A DNA stretch of 64,000 nt from assembly GCA_038380435.1 (NCBI GenBank), contig JAWZYU010000129.1, positions 183,501-247,500 of the forward strand. The letters run 5' to 3'. Made by a program: the position numbers and the translations under genes. Source of the DNA: Ryuthela nishihirai (Eukaryota; Arthropoda; Arachnida; Araneae; Heptathelidae). Below the pieces are notes generated by a model. That model had not been told where the DNA came from, made no database searches, and saw only the letters and a program-made list of their open reading frames with translations. Shown one piece after another: positions 1-9,909 of the stretch. How positions within the stretch are numbered: position 1 is the stretch's first letter; each line of letters begins with the position of its first letter.

Positions 1-106
1 TGTATTGCTTAGTAGATATTACTTGTTTATTATACATTGCTGAGTTGATATTACATGTTTGTTTGTTGTTTTGGTTGTTGAAGTAAACGTATGTTATACA
101 TATTGT

Positions 107-122
107 TCATTCTTTGTTTTAG
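107..122 (+). promoter_or_regulatory. Probable 3' splice site before the transposase exon
   Basis: A T-rich tract running into TTTTAG at 117-122 precedes the segment where transposase-like residues begin. The 25 residues read upstream of Met134 are hydrophobic and unlike the family, which fits intron sequence rather than coding sequence. Confidence 0.5.
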
Positions 123-133
123 GATTATGCAGT

Positions 134-2458
134 ATGGAGCAACCAAATATAACTGCCATGTCTTCGACCATCTCATGGAAGCTCCATCAGGCTGAGCAGT
201 GTGAAGTTGGGCACAACATTGAAGATAATGGAATGGAGTTGTCCACTTTATCTTCCTGCACTCAAACAGAAGAAGCAAATGATTCTGAACTGAGTGCAGA
301 ATTTCCACGCTGTTCTACACCCACTCCAAGAGACCTGTCCTTCCAAAGGAACATAACGCCCAAAACACAAAAAATTAAAAAGCTCTCAACTAAGCTGTAT
401 TATTTACAGCGAAAGTATCAAAGAGCAACAAAGGTATTTAATACAAAAAATAATGTTAAACTGGCATTGAACATTATCAAGCCATTGTTGAAACCAGTTT
501 TATATAATTTTATTGAGAGTCAATTAAAAGCAGTGTGTGTCACAAAGTATGGACGTAGATGGACAGTGAATGATAAAAATCTTTGTCTTCAGCTGTACCT
601 TGCAAGTCCTAAAGCATATAACACACTAAGAGAGTTCTTGCATTTGCCAAATAAGTGTACCCTCTTGAAAACTGTTCAGTGCATTCAGGCAGAACCTGGA
701 TTTTCAGCTGCTGTGTTAAATGCTATCCATTTTGTAGCCAGCAAGTTGAAGCCATATGATAAATATTGTATTTTGTCATTTGATGAAATGAGCTTAAAGC
801 CTGGATTGCATTATAATAAAAGAAAAGATATGATTGATGGATTTGAAAACTATGGTTCTTATAGTAATGCATCCACTAATATGGCAACCCATGTTCTTGT
901 TTTTATGGTTCGTGGGCTTTGCAAAAAGTGGAAACAAGTTATTGGTTTCTTTTTTACATCACATACTGCTCCTGCTGCCACACTGGAAATTTTAGTGTCA
1001 GCTGCACTTACCAAATTATTCCAGTGTGGGTTAAAGCCAGTTGCTATAGTATGTGATCAAGGTGCCAATAACCAAAAATTATATCTGAAACAGTTGTGTG
1101 TAACAGCCAATAAGCCTTACTTTTCAGTTAATGGACATAAGGTGTTTACTTTGTTTGATGTGCCACATCTACTGAAGTGCACACGAAATAACTTTAGAAA
1201 ATATCCAGTAAAGTTTGGAGACAGTAAAACAGCTTTTTTTGACCACATTGTATCGTTGTGGGAATTTGACTGTAAGTTACCGCATCGAATGGTTCCAAAG
1301 CTAACAGAAAAGCATATTAAGGTAGATGGTCTTAGTGCTATGAGTGTGAGGCTTGCAGCTCAGGTTTTAAGCCAGTCTGTTGCTTCATCACTCTCTTGTC
1401 TCAGTGCACTGGGATTCCTACCAGCATCTGCTACACATACAGCTGACTTCTGTTTAGCTATCAATGACTTATTTGATAGTTTAAACAGTCGGGTTTTGAG
1501 AGATCGAACACGACCTTTACTCTCAGCTGTTACAAAAGATTCATCCCACATTCAATTATGGCAAAAGAATTTGGAATTTGTGCAATCTCTGGAGTTCCAA
1601 ACTAAAGGGAAGAAAATCACATTTCCATGTCTGTTGGGATGGCAAATTACATTGTCAGCATTTTTGGAACTCATTCCAACTTTGTTGACAGATATACCTT
1701 TCCTTACGATGAGTAGATTTACTCAAGATGCACTAGAAAATTTGTTCTCTGTTGTTAGGCGCAGAGGTGGTAGTAATGATCATCCTACTGCATATGACTT
1801 CCAACATAGAATAAAGATGATAATGGCACAAAATATCATAAACACTTGTGGGAAAGCAAACTGTGAACCAGACAATGACACAGTTTTAATTTCAAAGCAA
1901 GTGCTTACAGTCAGTAGTAGTAGTAGTGAGTCTTCACCTATTGAGGATTTACAAGAGTCAGAAGTAGATGTTCCACTTCATGCAGAGAGTAATGACACTT
2001 CTGATCCTGTAAAAGCAAATGTTGCTGCGTATGTAGCGGGATATGTTGCAAAACGAACATGTGCAAGGTTTAATTGCAATGCATGCCATCAATTACTACT
2101 TGGTGACAAAACCTTAACTGAAAACTCCATGTTTTTATATTTTAAGGAGTTTGATGATGTAAAAGAAGGGTTAACTTATCCTTCAGAAGCATTAGCAAAG
2201 ACAATTTGCATCATGGGTCAGAAATTTTTTTCACTGTTTCCAACTATATGTTATGAACAACACGTGAAGACTAAATTAATATCTCAACTCAAGGAAACAG
2301 AACATGAAAACCTTTCCTGTGGTTTGCATGAGCTTGAGGTATGGGATTACATAGTATCATTTTATGTGCAGTTAATGCTCTATTACAAAACTAAAGAAAT
2401 ATCAAAAGGTGTAAAAAATCGAAAAAGAGCTAACAAGAAAATATCCAAACTCAATTGA
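134..2458 (+). CDS. P-element/THAP9-like transposase (last coding exon, intact)
   Basis: This is a cut-and-paste DDE/RNase H-fold transposase of the P-element superfamily. The frame is open from 59, but a pyrimidine-rich splice acceptor ends with AG at 121-122, so the exon probably starts at 123 and Met at 134 is the first in-exon start (774 aa). Counting from that Met, the catalytic residues fit D217 (in FDEMSLKPG), D308 (in VCDQGANN) and E535 (in TQDALENLFSVV), with spacing close to Drosophila P transposase (D230, D303, E531 from memory). The long D308-E535 interval would hold the GTP-binding insertion. A C-terminal motif YVAGYVAKR followed by a Cys pair is typical of the family. No N-terminal THAP zinc finger is present, so it would lie in an upstream exon outside the window or is lost. 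The ORF is unbroken although nearby repeats are decayed, which suggests a young or domesticated copy. Confidence 0.85.
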   Translation: MEQPNITAMSSTISWKLHQAEQCEVGHNIEDNGMELSTLSSCTQTEEANDSELSAEFPRCSTPTPRDLSFQRNITPKTQKIKKLSTKLYYLQRKYQRATKVFNTKNNVKLALNIIKPLLKPVLYNFIESQLKAVCVTKYGRRWTVNDKNLCLQLYLASPKAYNTLREFLHLPNKCTLLKTVQCIQAEPGFSAAVLNAIHFVASKLKPYDKYCILSFDEMSLKPGLHYNKRKDMIDGFENYGSYSNASTNMATHVLVFMVRGLCKKWKQVIGFFFTSHTAPAATLEILVSAALTKLFQCGLKPVAIVCDQGANNQKLYLKQLCVTANKPYFSVNGHKVFTLFDVPHLLKCTRNNFRKYPVKFGDSKTAFFDHIVSLWEFDCKLPHRMVPKLTEKHIKVDGLSAMSVRLAAQVLSQSVASSLSCLSALGFLPASATHTADFCLAINDLFDSLNSRVLRDRTRPLLSAVTKDSSHIQLWQKNLEFVQSLEFQTKGKKITFPCLLGWQITLSAFLELIPTLLTDIPFLTMSRFTQDALENLFSVVRRRGGSNDHPTAYDFQHRIKMIMAQNIINTCGKANCEPDNDTVLISKQVLTVSSSSSESSPIEDLQESEVDVPLHAESNDTSDPVKANVAAYVAGYVAKRTCARFNCNACHQLLLGDKTLTENSMFLYFKEFDDVKEGLTYPSEALAKTICIMGQKFFSLFPTICYEQHVKTKLISQLKETEHENLSCGLHELEVWDYIVSFYVQLMLYYKTKEISKGVKNRKRANKKISKLN

Positions 2459-2727
2459 TTTTCTATGCCTTTTAATTGCTTTTCAGTTTTGTAATTACAT
2501 ATCTTAAATTGTGATACTACTATTTCAAATAGTATAATATATGTGTTTCTACATAATTCAAACTGCCATTGGCATCTCATAAACTGCACTCTAAATATAT
2601 GCAACATAATCTGAATTAAAGATTGATGCCACTTTTTACAATGAGTTTCATACAATTATAGCTTAAGGAATGTATTAATGTTTAAGGAATATTTAATTTA
2701 ATGTAACTTAATATTTAAAGTTACTAT

Positions 2728-4650
2728 GAATTGAAATGTAGGCAGAGTTATTAGATACATGATAACTGCAAAGTGCATGATCAATATATTGCATGAGCCT
2801 TTACATATTTGGTTATTATGGGCCTTAAGATCAGCTACTATGTTGCATTATGTAAAAACAATGTTTTTTCCTACTTTTGGCATTGTGTGAAAAAAAAGGT
2901 TCTAACTTGAAATGAGTTGTGCAGAGTGTTATTAGATACATGATAAACTGCAAAGTGGCATGTTCAATTTATTGCATATAGCTTTACATATTTGGTTACT
3001 ATTCAATTTATTATGGGCATTATGTTAAAACAATGTTTTTTCTGCTTTTGGCATTGTGTGAAAAAAAAAAGGTTCTAACTTGAAATGAGTTCTGCAGAGT
3101 GTTATTAGATACATGATAAACTGCAAAGTGGCATGTTCAATTTATTGTATGTACCTTTACATATTTGGTTACTATCAATTTTATTATGGGCGTTATTTTA
3201 AAACAATGTTTTTTCTGCTTTTGGCATTGTGTGTGAAAAATAAAGGTTCTAACTTGAAATGAGTTGTGCAGAGTGTTAATTAGATACATCATAAACTGCA
3301 AAGTGGCATGTTCCATTTATTGCATGTACCTTTACATATTTGGTTACTATCAATTTTATTTTGGGCATTATGTTAAAACAATGTTTTTTCTGCTTTTGGC
3401 ATTGTGTGTGAAAAATAAAGGTTCTAACTTGAAATGAGTTGTGCAGAGTGTTAATTAGATACATGATAAACTGCAAAGTGGCATGTTCAATTTATTGCAT
3501 GTACCTTTACATATTTGGTTACTATCAATTTTATTATGGGCATTATGTTAAAACAATGTTTTTTCTGCTTTTGGCATTGTGTGAAAAAAAAAAGGTTCTA
3601 ACTTGAAATGAGTTGTGCAGAGTGTTAATTAGATACATGATAAACTGCAAAGTGGCATGTTCAATTTATTGCATGTACCTTTACATATTTGGTTACTATC
3701 AATTTTATTATGGGCATTATGTTAAAACAATGTTTTTTCTGCTTTTGGCATTGTGTGAAAAAAAAAAGGTTCTAACTTGAAATGAGTTGTGCAGAGTGTT
3801 AATTAGATACATGATAAACTGCAAAGTGGCATGTTCAATTTATTGTATGTACCTTTACATATTTGGTTACTATCAATTTTATTATGGGCGTTATTTTAAA
3901 ACAATGTTTTTTCTGCTTTTGGCATTGTGTGTGAAAAATAAAGGTTCTAACTTGAAATGAGTTGTGCAGAGTGTTAATTAGATACATCATAAACTGCAAA
4001 GTGGCATGTTCAATTTATTGTATGTACCTTTACATATTTGGTTACTATCAATTTTATTATGGGCGTTATTTTAAAACAATGTTTTTTCTGCTTTTGGCAT
4101 TGTGTGTGAAAAATAAAGGTTCTAACTTGAAATGAGTTGTGCAGAGTGTTAATTAGATACATCATAAACTGCAAAGTGGCATGTTCAATTTATTGCATGT
4201 ACCTTTACATATTTGGTTACTATCAATTTTATTTTGGGCATTATGTTAAAACAATGTTTTTTCTGCTTTTGGCATTGTGTGTGAAAAATAAAGGTTCTAA
4301 CTTGAAATGAGTTGTGCAGAGTGTTAATTAGATACATGATAAACTGCAAAGTGGCATGTTCAATTTATTGCATGTACCTTTACATATTTGGTTACTATCA
4401 ATTTTATTATGGGCATTATGTTAAAACAATATTTTTTCTGCTTTTGGCATTGTGTGAAAAAAAAAAGTTCTAACTTGAAATGAGTTGTGCAGAGTGTTAT
4501 TAGATACATGATAACTGCAAAGTGGCATGTTCAATATATTGCATATAGCTTTACATACTTGGTTACTATCAATTTTATTATGGGCATTAAGATGACCTAC
4601 TATATTGTATTATGTGAAGACAATGTTTTTTCTGCTTTTGGCATTGTGTA
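2728..4650. repeat. Tandem array, about 11 copies of a 174-bp repeat
   Basis: The marker GGTTCTAACTTGAAATGAG recurs at 2898, 3071, 3245, 3420, 3594, 3768, 3943, 4118 and 4293, and as a variant near 4467, a spacing of 173-175 bp. Inner units are nearly identical. They differ mainly in the poly-A versus AAAATAAAG junction and in a GCATGT or GTATGT variant. The first and last units share an extra segment (about 2822-2850 and 4585-4612) that the inner units lack. The array lies directly downstream of the transposase, so it may belong to the transposon's 3' region or be an independent minisatellite. Short reading frames inside it are not genes. Confidence 0.93.
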
Positions 4651-5469
4651 AAAATCTCTTGGTAAAGATTAGCAGATTTTGGATGGAAATTTATGACAGT
4701 TGCTAAATGGTATATGACCATAATATTAAATTTTTTTGCTTTTACCCAATCATGTGATATAGAAAAATAATGAAATTACACTGTATAATGCAGTAATATT
4801 GTTAGAAAGTGTAATTTAGTATGTGGATTAATTTGTTTTACTTTTAAGATATATCCTTTGTATCACATATGTGCTGTATTTTGATGTTGGCTCAATCATG
4901 CTCTAAAACAGAAAATAATTTGTATGATTTAGCAAAAAATTTGAAGCAAAGTTAATTTCTGAAATTAGAAAATATGCAATATTTCTTTTTACATACAGTG
5001 TATTGAAGTCTATATATAAGATTCAGACATTGAGAGATTATTGTGGTTTGTATTTTGATACCGAATTTAAATAAATATGTTTATTTAAAAAAATGATTTT
5101 TGTTGTTTGTTCTTATTTATTATTTAAAAAAGATTATAAAACATTTTGAGCAGAAAAATCAACTGAAATGTAAAAAAATATATAAACTAATTTAAAATAA
5201 AAATTAAAGGAAGTAATTTTACTGGTGTTCATGATTTTTCAAAAAAGGTATTTTTATTATAAACCTGAAACAGGATTTTTTTGGGGGGTTTTCCATATTG
5301 GGTTTTGCATTGCAGCAAAATAAAATATATTGCAATAATTCTGGTAAAGCTAGTACGAAGAAAAAATAATATTGATTTCCATTAACTTTACTAAATATAA
5401 TATTTCATCTTTTAAATTGCTTAATATTTAACTACTCTCAATCCGATTTCATCTTGCTAGCTAAACCTA
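4651..5469. other. AT-rich non-coding segment
   Basis: No convincing reading frame is visible. An AATAAA at 5070-5075 followed by an A-rich run could be a polyadenylation site for the upstream transposase transcript. The rest is A/T-rich with short homopolymers. Confidence 0.5.
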
Positions 5470-5499
5470 TTTTGCAAGGGATGTAAAGGGAAAAAAAAT

Positions 5500-6134
5500 A
5501 CAATTCAACAAGAGGAATGGCACAGGCACCATGCCCCTATCGGTTTCGGAGGAGGCTTCACTGCGATGCACCAATTTGCCATGTTTAGAGGGCGCTCCAG
5601 TCGTACAGTTTACATTACGCCTATGGAAGCTAGCTCTCTTCTCCCTAGACACTCCTTGCTACAACCTCCCAATCTACATATGCGCTTAGTCCCTTCGCTC
5701 TACCCATAGATGGCACCACTTGTCGGCTCGATAGGTGCGGTGATCAGTGATGCTATTGGACGGACGAACGGACGGACAGCCGGGCCCGTGTTGTTCGCTC
5801 GAGGGTGGGAATGGAGGCTTAAAATATATGTCGCTCTCTGTGTCGGATAAAGTCGACTAACCGTTCAGGAGAACAGACTGATTTAACGCACACGCTAACA
5901 ACTTTACCGCGACTTCGCCTACGGACTTTTGGATTCTTACGCGCGAATTACCGTGTATGAATTTCTGATTATGAAAATTATTAATAATCTAAGAAGAATA
6001 TTGTTTATCGCTTCTCGGCAAGTGTAATAAAGATTTTTGTTGTACCTGCCCCTTCTATTATGTTATGCACTTCTACTGGCTATGTCAAAAAACCATTGTA
6101 TTCTACCCACTATTTGGCTAATAAAGAATTTTGA
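5500..6134 (+). promoter_or_regulatory. CpG-rich promoter-like or LTR-like segment
   Basis: This stretch is GC- and CpG-rich against AT-rich neighbours. It holds a TATA-like AAAATATATG at 5821-5830, then an AATAAA at 6026-6031 about 200 bp downstream. That TATA-to-poly(A) spacing resembles the U3-R-U5 layout of a solo LTR. It could equally be a gene promoter with first exon serving the zinc-finger ORF downstream. I found no clear TG...CA ends or target-site duplication, so the LTR reading is unproven. Confidence 0.35.
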
Positions 6135-6699
6135 AATCTGTTCTTATCAGCTTAATTTTATTTCTTTCTTACCCCTTTACAGTTTTTAGAGAATTACCTG
6201 CAGTTGGAAGCTGATGACCAAGGGCCGGGAGGCGATCACCTACTGCCTGTCTTCGGAAGATGCTGTTTGCTTGCTTCCTGTGGAGGATTTTTGGAGCCGT
6301 CCTGGGTGTGATGATCTGTTGATGGCCTGCCTACCTGTCCGTTTGGAGATCTGATGAGGGAGCTGCTATCTTGCCTTCTGCCTGTTGCTGTAGGAGGTGC
6401 TCGCTGGCCTGCTTAGAGTCGTTGAGGAGGGAGCTGCTTGCCTGCCTTCTGCTTGCCGTCCTAGGAGTTGAACTGCTGCCTGCCTGCCGTTGAGAGAGTT
6501 GAGGGAGCCACTGATCCGCCTTGCTGCTGTTTGACGGGAGTTATTGGAGCAGAGGAGCCGACTTTTGGAGGGATCACTGGTTGTAGCTGCCTACTGCTGG
6601 ACATTTGCTGGGGTCTTATTGCTGCTGGAAGACTATTGAAGAGGTGGATCATGATGGCTGGAGTGGATTTGTGACTGGATTTATTAACGTACTAGGCGG

Positions 6700-7725
6700 A
6701 TGGACGAGTTAATTATTCATTATCCCCTAGGGCTTTTTAGCTGTCATGTGTGTGCGGCAGTGGACGACTGTGGTGAGCCTGTATATTTCCCTAACTACGG
6801 ACTTTTATTGGACCATTTTATTCTAAAGCATAGTGTTAAGAAGTTCTGTTTTCGGTGCTCTATTTGTAACTTTGAGACTGTATGTATGTCTAATATGAGG
6901 AATCATCCTTGTACGACTGAAAGTGCTGATGACGATGTTAGACACGAGGAAACCATTGGTTTCGAGTCGGCCATTTTGACCGATGTGCAGGTTTCCTCGC
7001 CATCTTGTGATGGAACGGATCCCTCTCCTTCTTTAGACTCATTGTTATCGGGTCTAGAGTCATTGGTGGATAAAGAAGTGAGTTGGGATCATTCTATTTC
7101 GAATTATTCTAACATACCCTGTGTAGTGGCTGACAACAGTGATGACATAGAAGCCATTTTCAGAGACTTTCAGATTTTATCTCCTTGTGAACCTCCTAAT
7201 GCCAGATTGGACTCGTCCGAGGCCATTCTGGATCTGAATGTTTCTGTCACACTAACAAGTGCTATGGCAGACGATCTCGATTCTGATCCAGCTCCTTACT
7301 TGGATTTGGATATAATTAATTTGGACTGTTTGTTTGCCCCGTCAGAGGCCATGCTAGAAGACATATTACAGGACTTCAACATTTTGGATATGGAAAACCC
7401 TTCTCTACTGATTGAGGGTGGGGATATGGAGGGTATGATTGGGGTTTTGACTCCTCCCCCCTCTGTGTTCTCTGGGACAACTGTCTACACTACCGAAGTG
7501 AAAGTTGAATACCACGATTGGTACATTGAGAAGTTAGATGACTCATTTTCTGACTTTCCTCCCCCCCCCTTTTTTTTTTCAAGGGGGTTGAGGAAGATGG
7601 TCACTCCTATTTTTGGAACGGGGAGTGAGTGTACTGTTGATATGACTGAATTATGGAGGAATGGGAAGGATGTTCCTCCCCTCGTATTCTTCCTCCCCCC
7701 CCTTACCTATGGGGTTGAGGGTTGA
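6700..7725 (+). CDS. Acidic two-zinc-finger protein, probable retroelement N-terminal ORF
   Basis: The 341-aa frame starts MDELIIHYPLGLFSCHVC. Finger 1 is C-x2-C-x20-H-x4-H (about residues 15-43). Finger 2 is a C-x2-C-x12-H-x-C variant (about 50-69). The remainder is acidic and rich in Asp, Ser and Leu, with no recognisable enzyme domain. Paired N-terminal fingers of this kind occur in early-branching non-LTR retrotransposons, but no reverse transcriptase is present here. The ORF contains or abuts long C runs near 7561 and 7696, and the downstream frames continue in other phases, so the end may be a frameshift. I do not recognise the protein. Confidence 0.5.
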   Translation: MDELIIHYPLGLFSCHVCAAVDDCGEPVYFPNYGLLLDHFILKHSVKKFCFRCSICNFETVCMSNMRNHPCTTESADDDVRHEETIGFESAILTDVQVSSPSCDGTDPSPSLDSLLSGLESLVDKEVSWDHSISNYSNIPCVVADNSDDIEAIFRDFQILSPCEPPNARLDSSEAILDLNVSVTLTSAMADDLDSDPAPYLDLDIINLDCLFAPSEAMLEDILQDFNILDMENPSLLIEGGDMEGMIGVLTPPPSVFSGTTVYTTEVKVEYHDWYIEKLDDSFSDFPPPPFFFSRGLRKMVTPIFGTGSECTVDMTELWRNGKDVPPLVFFLPPLTYGVEG

Positions 7726-8115
7726 CCATAACTCTCGGATCCTTTCTTGGTTAGTGATGGAGAGTGAGTTTGCCCTCACTTGTGTTATAGGGCCATTGTC
7801 TCCACTGGGGGTGTGTGCGGGCGTAGCCTTTGAGATAAGGACTAAGGGCGATATTCATGTCCCCCCCCCCTTCGGGGGATGCCCTTGAAGATCCCATTTA
7901 GGATGTCACTATGGAGGAGTACGTTAACGTCTGATGAGGTGCTGTCTTGGATACTGCTTCGGCTGATTATCCAATGGATTAATGATTATGATTCCCCTAT
8001 CTGGTGGATCCTTCGACGGCACTGGATTAGGGAGCTATTTTTTTGGAGGAAGATAAGGTGGTTGGGCTGGTGTAATCACATTTTATTGACCTACAAACTC
8101 TTTTATGTGTTTTAA
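7661..8115 (+). pseudogene. Frame-shifted continuation of the zinc-finger ORF
   Basis: Two overlapping short frames (7661-7888 and 7879-8115) follow in other phases. The switches lie at or next to C runs at about 7696 and 7861. This fits replication slippage or sequencing error in homopolymers. No domain is recognisable. Confidence 0.3.
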
Positions 8116-8334
8116 TTATGAATTACTGTGTTTTATTGTGTGCCCTTTAGGGGCTGAAGATTTTGTTTTATAGTGCTCGTGTTCTGAAGTGATGCCCCTG
8201 CTCGTGTTCTGAAGGGCTGAAGATTATGTTTTGAAGATGACCTTGGGCTTGAGCCCTTATAGCAATTTTAAAAATATTTTGTCTGTAAACATTTGCTAAA
8301 TAAAAGTATTCTAATCTGTTCTTATCAGCTTAAT

Positions 8335-9440
8335 ATCTGATACGATTTCTATATGAAATCAAGATATTAATCTTATTTTTGTAGTTTGACGGAGTGCTTT
8401 GAGCTTGCTCAACCTCTGTCACGGGTTGGACCGGTATTGCACTACTTCCGGTAGCGGCCTACATATTTAATCCAAAATTAGTACATGCAACATAAGTTCT
8501 TTAGTAATCGTATCAGGTGTAAAGCAAAACAGAATGTATTGTTTAAAAAGTCCGTCTGATGTATTTTTTTGAAAAGTCCGTCGGATGCCCGGAAACGCAG
8601 TCGCAACCACCTCCACCCGCCCATCCTCCCTTCGCCTGAATCTCCCTTTGCCTTATTCATCCCCACCCCACACACCCAGCAAGTATTAACATGGTCATCT
8701 GAGAAACGCACTCGCCCAACAATTCCCGCCCCTGACAACATAACCCCTCCCCCCCCACACACACACACATCGTATAAACGTACCCTAACACCTAGCATTC
8801 ACAAAAAGAAATAGAAATCACGAAGCCTAGCCATAGCCAACAAAGAAAAAAATATACAATACTAATGCTTTATACCTCTAATTCCCTTCACCATAGAAAG
8901 CCTATTATCCCCTTAAAATCCTTTTCTATTACAATAATCCTTTTATCAACTTCGAATTGTTTTACATTACAAATTCACTCACTACTTTCCAAACTCTATC
9001 TCCATCTGTCAGTCCCGGTTCTTAGCGAAACAAACCGGGCTATCCAAAAAGATTCCATTGGTAATTAGAAATTTTTCATTTGCTTGAAAATTTCAATGGG
9101 CAAGGTCTACTTTTGAAATCTTAAACACTGCAGTGAAGTGAGGCCACCATACCCCCCTCCCCTCCTACAGCTCCCACAATTAGGGAGGCGGGCGGGAACG
9201 GGGGGCGGAAAATGCGGCCACCAACACACTACAGTACTGCTCTATGCTGGTTTCTACTCATATGGCCAAATGCGATCACTGGGGGCAGACACCTTGCAAC
9301 CTGTTTACTCAAACTTGTAAAAACAAACCGAAAAGAGAAATTGTGGGGGGCCATGGGAATGTAAATTGCAAGAGAACCCCATGGCTGATTCCCACAAGTA
9401 AACACTCTATGAACTATTAAAAATATGCATTGTCTTATGA
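8335..9440. other. Non-coding spacer with pyrimidine-rich tracts
   Basis: Between 8600 and 8800 the plus strand is C-rich with a short (CA)n run. Between 9140 and 9240 it holds C- and G-runs. The short frames here have biased composition and no recognisable domain. Confidence 0.5.
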
Positions 9441-9475
9441 TAGGGTTAAAAGTGATAAAAAAAATTGGTTACGAT

Positions 9476-9735
9476 AAGGGGGGGGGGGGGGGCGCTAAAG
9501 TTCTGATAGTGTGTAATGGGTTTGAAACAAAAGGAGTTAATTGAAGCATATGGGTAAAGTAAAAAGGCAAGGATAATTTGGGAGTGAGAATGAAAGGTAA
9601 TATGAAAAAGGAGAGGTGGCAAGAGAAATAGAAGGGGGGGGGGAAAAGAATATAACAGGGGGGAGGGACTGAGCGAAAGGTGAGAAGAGGAAAGAAGAAG
9701 GAAGAGAGAAAAAATAATACAAATGAGTGGAGCAA
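9476..9735. repeat. Polypurine tract with long G runs
   Basis: The plus strand is almost purely A and G, with runs of about 16 G near 9479 and 10 G near 9635. The minus strand may form the 3' untranslated part of the LINE upstream of it, but no LINE end is visible. Reading frames here are low-complexity Phe/Pro/Ser/Leu strings and are rejected. Confidence 0.7.
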
Positions 9736-9909
9736 GAAGGAAGTGTGAACTGATTAAATATGTGGTAAACACCACAAAAGAATATATTTATCATGTGCAA
9801 GGACAAACTTGTCTCTCTTTCTATAAACTTTCGTAATCAATTTAGTTTTTTCCAAAATAGCCGTAGTGGAAGTTTCAGTATGTTCGTGCTGTAGTTGGCA
9901 TCTGGATAA

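Larger units (their letters stand above)
6135..8334 (+). mobile_element. Unclassified 2.2-kb element flanked by a 22-bp direct repeat
   Basis: An identical 22-bp sequence lies at 6135-6156 and 8313-8334. Both copies are preceded by an AATAAA-containing stretch of weaker similarity. The interior holds a CTGCCT-rich leader (6190-6660), a zinc-finger ORF (6700-7725), shifted ORF remnants to 8115 and an AT-rich tail. A long target-site duplication of a retroelement fits. Alternatively the repeat is the conserved end of two related units in tandem. The class cannot be assigned. Confidence 0.45.

Noticed and set aside
2728..4650. CRISPR-like array
   Set aside because: The 174-bp units are directly tandem with no unique spacers, in a eukaryotic context.
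8569..8814. 81-residue Pro/Thr/His-rich protein
   Set aside because: It is a translation of a C-rich tract with a (CA)n run; no homologous domain is recognised.
9446..9806. Minus-strand Phe/Ser/Pro/Leu-rich frames with apparent transmembrane character
   Set aside because: They are translations of the polypyrimidine strand of a simple-sequence tract in all three frames.
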